From NCBI GenBank assembly GCA_949317995.1, contig OX439045.1, forward strand, positions 7,559,674 through 7,623,673: DNA of 64,000 bases, given 5' to 3'. This stretch comes from Acholoe squamosa (lineage: Eukaryota; Annelida; Polychaeta; Phyllodocida; Polynoidae). The position numbers and the translations under genes are program-made. This document shows, piece after piece, positions 58,374 to 64,000 of the stretch (within the stretch, counting starts at the first letter, position 1; each line of letters begins with the position of its first letter). The notes beneath the pieces are model-generated. The model was not told the origin of the DNA. It did not search any database and was given only the letters and a program-made list of their open reading frames with translations.

Positions 58374-58936
58374 ATGCATGAATGTAGGCCGGTGAGTAAC
58401 TCACCAGGGCTACATTTATACATATATAATGGTACCTGTAAACGGTCAGTACACCTGAATGCCATTCATGCATCATGATATATCAGTACAAAAGTTATCC
58501 TCTACCATTGTATTAGTGTATGGAAAAGTGCATCATGCCCATTGGATGTCGTGATGCACCAACAAAGTGCTGGCGGGACTGCTAGCCAGCACTTCATTGG
58601 AGCATCATGCTGACCTTAAGGGGTTAATGTGTATACTCCCAGGGGGTCGGCATGATACAGCACTTTGAGGGTTAAAACTTAAGAATATTAGTACAATACA
58701 AATAGGTAAAACCTTTCGCGCACTTTGTTCATGAATATCCCTTGGTACATACAGATATTTGAATCAATTTCATTTTACTTGAAATCGAGATTTAGAAAAA
58801 AATACATATATTATGAAAGATGCTTATAAAATGAATGCCTAAATTGGCTGATGTCTTCATTTTTACCATCTATACAGCGTACAAGAGTAGTACTAAGCCA
58901 GATGGCAGCGATACTAAACACTTTCATTGCGATCAT

Positions 58937-61500
58937 GCTGACCATACATTTTGCGATGATGATAAACTAAAATTCTTCTCCAACCAATACTTGGATAATA
59001 ACTTCTGGAAAATAATTGAGAAATAATGGCCATTATAATATGGGTGATTTACAATGGATCCTTTGGGAGTGAGAATCTTTTTTAAGAAGAGAGGGGTTTG
59101 TGGGTTTTTGCACAGACACTTGGAAAATTCCCCCTTCCTCCTGAGTCTCAGAAATCACACAGGCATTTTCACTCAAATCAGGTGAATTTTGTTGTCCCCC
59201 TCAAAGGCGTTGAATATTATTTGCATGGGTCCTTATCAGTTATCAATGCATGCACCATGACAACCAATGGACATTAGGTATTCACGCCCCTTGCAGCCTT
59301 TAAATAATCTACTTAATGAGCCATCTGTCAAACAAACTTCCTGTTATTCCTTCAGCAACAATGCAGCCTAGGCCAAGAAAAGTTTTCATCTCAAAATCTG
59401 TTTTTGAAATCAGTACAATGATTTCACCTTTATTTTCTTGAATTCTATACAGAAAACCATCTTTATCTTATAATAACCAGTGAAAACCTGGCAAAATAAT
59501 GACTCTATGAGGCCTTGGATTCTAAAAGAAAAAAGAAAATGAGTTCCGGCCTACCAACCTTTTTTGACATTGCTACCTTTTTTTTGCGCTACCGTAAAAC
59601 TCAAGCCGCACATGCATATAAGCCACACCCTGATTTTTTGAACTAGCAATATGAAACACTTTGTGCATGTTAAGATTGTGGTTCCTTAGTTTAGTCTTAC
59701 ATATTTCAAACCCATGTTTTAAGCCACAGCTGAATTCGGGGTGGTGCTATAAGCCTCATCTTGGGTCTGAAAAAGTTTTGGGGTTGGTTTTCTTATTATC
59801 AACTTTAAAGTAGCATAGTATCCTGTGTATAAAGGGCCTCTGTGTACAGGACACACCTAGAGTTTTGTGGACATAGAAGAATCGAAATGACTTTTATAAA
59901 CTTTTTCTAAAATTGAAAAGGCTATATTTGGCTAGGGTCATTCATTCACCTCCTTGAACACCCTAAACTGCTATAGGAGTTACAGGGGTTGTAAGATATG
60001 AAAGAGCTCATATTATCAAATGAAGATATGAAATGAAATCCCTTCATATTAATGGTTGCAAAAGCAGCTAGTCAGAGAACGGTGCAAAATAAGGACTTTT
60101 ATTTTTCCCATTTTGAATAGATACAAATAGAAAACATGTAAAAATGTGGTGAATGCCACTTTTCACTGAAGGAGGGCAATGGATGGGAGAGAACCGAAAT
60201 AAAGACACACAAAAGTCCATTAATGTAACATCTAAACATTTCATTTAGCCTTTACATACCTCAGTTTAGCTTGAAGAACCTGGCCAGTCTTTGGTAGGCA
60301 CTATAAAAAAAATATAAATCTACTGTAGTAAACAGTAATGCCATCTCCAACGCAGGTTTCCACCTGTTTATCTGGCCATGCTTCAGTTTTGAACAACACT
60401 GTGTTTAATGCATAAAGCTTCTAAGAACTATTGAACTGCTGCACTCATAAACCTTTAAAGGCCGCTAATGCAGGAGTGTATCACCTGATCATCTGAGAAA
60501 CTAACTGCATTAATATTAATGGGGTTAGACCTTTGAAGTGTACTGTATATACATAGAGATGTTGGCCAATGCACCTTCAATTATGAATGATACGACAAAT
60601 TAGTAGGATGTAAATAATGGCGCATGGGAAAGTTGACCATGATCTATCAAGGATGCTGATGCATGTAATAGATTATGCCAAACTGCACTGTTAAAAAAAA
60701 ATGTCGTCCAAATAACGACAGAATCCTCTGCATAAAGGTCCGTCGTTATTTTCACAGAGATTCCTTTTACCACTGTACTGCCACCAGGGGCTTGTTGTAA
60801 GATCTACAATGGTTAAGTGCAGTACAATTACAGTGGTTCACTGCTCAGGTTTACTAGGATCCCTGGTAGATTCAACAGTTATTTTTCGCAGTGTGCCATT
60901 ATAACGTTCCTGGTAAGCCATAGGATTTCCAGCTGCCCCTGGTTTATCTATAATCTTACATGTGAGGAACACCGTAAGACCTAGCATGTAAGCCCTGCCT
61001 TATGGTCCATATCATGGGTATATACCAGATCATACTCTTCGTGACTCTGTCTGCCGCAATTTGGTCCGATTCCTTTTAAAGTAGACAGCCAGGGGCGACC
61101 ATAGGATACATAGGAGGGTGTTGCTTGAATGCTAAATAGAGCTGGTGGTAGGTGCCCTGTTTACCATAAAGGTTATGCTTTGCTTCACCATTCAACTTCC
61201 ACTCAACATACAATAGTCTGATAAGGCACCTGCCTTGCTAAGAGATAATCTGTGCTGCACTACGAGGTACACACTTTTAATTACTCTTGTTTTGACTACT
61301 CGCGTGTGACATAAAAAAGCGAGGACCACAAAGAAAGAGACTGCTGCAGGTGAGGCACTTCTTAGGCAAAACTACCTTTTCACATAGGAGCCACACCCGC
61401 ATGGTCATTGATCCTCCCTGAGGGGTTATGGAGATATGCCTCCCAGCGAGTTCATCTCTGTATTTATTTTATGGTAAATTGATTTCAAAATGCTTGAAGT
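58937..61500. other. no gene; 5' part of the duplicated unit
   Basis: Paralogous in patches to 48800-51800. I find no third set of FAMeT exons. 60440-60510 has a family-1 MITE end. 60260 carries a conserved donor-like border (see the 50810 entry). Confidence 0.45.
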
Positions 61501-61677
61501 GAATGAGTGAGTAATAGATGTTTAACATCTTTTCGACAGTTAAGGTCATATTCATGGCAAGAACTACATTACACGATTTCACAGAGGAATGTGCTTGTTC
61601 CTATGGATATATGTGCACCACACACATCTGAGAGAATAAAAAAAGAGGAGATATAGACCCTTTTAAGTGGGCTAGCG
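61501..61677 (+). mobile_element. SINE-like element 'GTGAGTGAGT', copy 3 (diverged)
   Basis: Same body with more changes, flanked by a 14-bp duplication with one mismatch (aaaatgcttgaagt at 61487-61500 and aaaatgctttaagt at 61678-61691). Confidence 0.75.
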
Positions 61678-61691
61678 AAAATGCTTTAAGT

Positions 61692-64000
61692 CGGTGAATT
61701 CATCATGTAAATAGGTCATAGGACCAGAGGTGCAGATCAAGACAAGTTATTGTTATCTGTCTCTAATGCACCCATGACCATGGAGCAACACACCTGCGCT
61801 ACATTAAGCTTACCAGGGTACACATTCGAAGTGTACTGTACATGCATAGCATTGTACTGCAAATAACTAATGTAGCTTTATTGATAAACTAGTGCCTTCG
61901 GCACTAGAGTGGGTAGCCTTACCTATGACAGGCCTATCATTAATCTAGTAGGGAATGGTGTCTGGAATGCAGAACGTAGAATTAGGGCCTACTGTATATG
62001 ATAACGCTTAGGGGTAAACCCCCCCCCCCTCAGTGGGGAAATACTACTTAAGACTGCTTCAGTGCTCTCCCCTGGTGTCTCACATTGGAAGCGCGTAACT
62101 TAGCGTCGTGTAACATAGCAACAGTGCATAGCATAGCAAGCTCAAACAATTCTACTCTCTCCCAGCAGATACGCTCGGATGTTTGAGTTTCAGAAGATTC
62201 CTCTGGAACTACTGATCTGATTTTAACATATGAGGTATCAAATTAAAGGGCTTAATGAGTGGAATTCAAATACAAATATCTCCATGCATGACGATTTGGT
62301 AGGTCCCGATCTCTTCGAATCGCGATCCAAAATGGCAACCATTGCAGTTTGATTGGCGTTTTTTGAGGCCATAAAAAGTATTAAAAAAAAAGAAAACTTG
62401 AACAATGAAACAATAGGATCAATCATGTAGGTGAACATAATATTCATCTGAAAATATTTCTGTCCAATTGTTTACATCATAGGTCGAGTTAGCTGCATGG
62501 CACTTTTCTAACTACCTCACAGCCTAAATATTTCGCTTCATCTGGTACCTCAAGGGTACTGTAGGCTAAATCAGTCAAAAATTCAGGAATCATAACCAGC
62601 CATCAAGTAACCCATTTTTATATATAGGGTACCGGCGCCTTCGGCGCTGGGATACTGGGCAACATAAACAGTTGTCTCTCATTGATCGGAGATAATCATG
62701 CACCCTACCCTGTCCCACATAATCATAATTATGCTCGCCACACCTACTCATCTCCCTTTCAGGCTTACCTCCAACCCAGACTGCTCCTGTCCCTCGTATC
62801 ACCTCAGGGTATCTCACACCCCAAAGCCAAGGGAGCAGTCATTTTTTATCAATGGGGGGGGGCACAAAAACTGTTGACCCCTCCTGAGGCTGAGGGAGGC
62901 ATAGGTCTACAAACTTTTGACCCCCCTTGAGGGAGGGGGGGATGTAAAAAATTTAGCATAATAACAGAGACCAAAAATGCACATTTGTGCCCTGGCCCGA
63001 GGTCGCCAAAGGCAATCAGGCAAAGTCTGAGGGCATTAAAAAGTTCTGCACGTCCACACAAAAACAAAACCCACCACGCCCCTCTTGATAAATGATGACC
63101 ACTCTCTTACCTAGATCAAATGGGAAATTAAGGGTGATTAAGTAAAATGAATACACATCTAAACAGGGAAGTCCTAAGTCCATTGTCTATTTTAAAAAAC
63201 AATTGTCACCCAAGCCCAATTTAAATAAGTGGCTTTGTCTCTTTTTGGGGGCCTATCTGTAGGTAGTGGATTGTAGCACTGATCCCATTTTAATAGGGGC
63301 AATCCATAAATGAGGTCCAGGGTCCTCTATTTTCACCATGTATGACTGTCCCCTTGGAGCTGTGTACGAATGGCGTCATGCAGGAGGAGTGATTATCATT
63401 GCAAAATTGGCAAAAACATGACGAGGGGGGGACAAAAAATTGTCCAAAAAAGCATGACGTCCCCTTTTCGTCATGCTTTTGGTTAAAAATGTGGGAGGCT
63501 AGGACTAACCCCTTGCCACATGAAACTGGACAAGGCTACCGCCCTCCCCAACACTCACCAAACCAGTGTGACAAAATGTGTGGCGTCTATTGAGATCTAT
63601 TACGTCATATGGCCCGGGCCATCACGCAGCGGGGCCGATGTTCAGCTTTCACTGCATCCAGGATGGACTCCTGCTCGCCCATTAGTAGTCCATCCTAGAT
63701 GTACTCTGCCTAGCCAATCAGCGGCGGCCTGCTGCCCCTGCCACTCTGCGGCCGCCTCACCGCCCGCCTTCTACACCTTAGGGAGTGATCATTTTTTAAC
63801 AACAGGGGGGGGCCGGTGCGTTTGAGGGGGGGGTCAGAAATTTTTCGCGCCCTTGACCGGGGGTGTCAGAATTTTTTCGATACCTCTGATGGGGGGTCAA
63901 AATAATTTCACCTGTTTTCAGTGGAAAACCCCGCGCGTTACTATAGGCTAAAAGGGGACGTTCGCGCGCGATTTTTGTGCCTTATGGGGGGGGGTAGAAA
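61692..64000. other. no gene seen; G-rich repeats at the right end
   Basis: Two perfect hairpins with a TTC loop occur at 61890-61908 (ctagtgcc/ggcactag) and near 62631-62649 (ggcgcc/ggcgc). From 62830 on, G-runs and a recurring phrase ('cattttttatcaatgggggg', 'cattttttaacaacaggggg') indicate a dispersed repeat. 63595-63770 is GC-rich with an inverted 'tccatcctagatg'/'catccaggatgga' pair. The short ORFs show no domain. Confidence 0.45.

Larger units (their letters stand above)
53547..58936 (-). pseudogene. tandem duplicate of the FAMeT gene, decayed
   Basis: Homologous exons: 58867-58936 (signal peptide, intact donor), 57671-57844 (174 bp, 'HVTLSPDKSNTNAYEIVIG'), 55847-55969 (core exon) and 53547-53937 (C-terminal exon). 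The core exon has an added codon and a 16-bp deletion removing most of the D-F-R-P-F segment and shifting the frame; its borders remain. The next exon was not found; a solo Ngaro-like repeat and a foldback element occupy the interval. The last exon still reads through ('CKCTDTCRVYIMLFQPGTSM'), but its acceptor AG has become TA. The gene is probably not expressed as a full protein, though exon skipping cannot be excluded. Confidence 0.8.

Noticed and set aside
58835..59026. 63-codon plus-strand ORF as a gene
   Set aside because: It is antisense to the signal-peptide exon, which has a paralogue with the same splice border on the minus strand.

Overview
This is a piece of an animal nuclear genome, not a prokaryotic or plasmid sequence. 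It is AT-rich and intron-bearing, and most of it is transposable elements at different stages of decay. Every large ORF but one family is a retroelement or transposase relic. The mix (env-bearing Ty3/gypsy, Penelope-like, Ngaro-type tyrosine-recombinase element, CR1/Jockey-type LINE, TTAA MITEs, short repeats starting GTGAGTGAGT) suggests a marine invertebrate, perhaps a mollusc or other lophotrochozoan. That placement is an inference and is weak.

Layout. 1-5.9 kb: no gene; dispersed repeats, a 34-bp minisatellite (3369-4220) and a MITE. 5.9-16.7 kb: Gypsy-A, an LTR retrotransposon with protease, RT, RNase H, integrase and an envelope-like gene but no gag. 17.6-18.1 kb: 91-bp tandem array. 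18.8-20.2 kb: 5'-truncated LINE (minus). 20.2-23.0 kb: duplicated relics of a transposase-like gene containing GKGPCDG. 23.9-29.5 kb: an almost complete Penelope-like element with a 16-bp target duplication, two terminal repeats carrying hammerhead-ribozyme cores, an N-terminal ORF1, RT and GIY-YIG endonuclease. 29.8-37.05 kb (minus): a composite in which a second gypsy lineage (Gypsy-B: LTR, primer site, gag, PR, partial RT/RH/IN) is joined to a second copy of the Gypsy-A envelope module. 38.5-43.2 kb: a Ngaro-type element with split direct repeats (A1-ORFs-B1-A2-B2).

43.4-48.8 kb (minus) holds the only convincing host gene. Five exons with matching splice phases give a 300-aa secreted protein with a farnesoic-acid-O-methyltransferase-like (FAMeT) domain and a C-terminal part resembling F-type-lectin/discoidin domains. 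The locus is tandemly duplicated: 53.5-58.9 kb carries a decayed second copy with a frameshifted exon, one missing exon and a lost splice acceptor. A divergent solo Ngaro-like terminal repeat and a foldback element lie inside that copy. The second copy also preserves the empty site of the Ngaro insertion. 59-64 kb: repeats, SINE-like copies and no gene that I can support.

All the mobile elements look inactive as they stand (frameshifts, nonsense codons, missing domains), so what can be read is history: env exchange between gypsy lineages, nested insertions, and tandem duplication of a lectin-like gene followed by decay.
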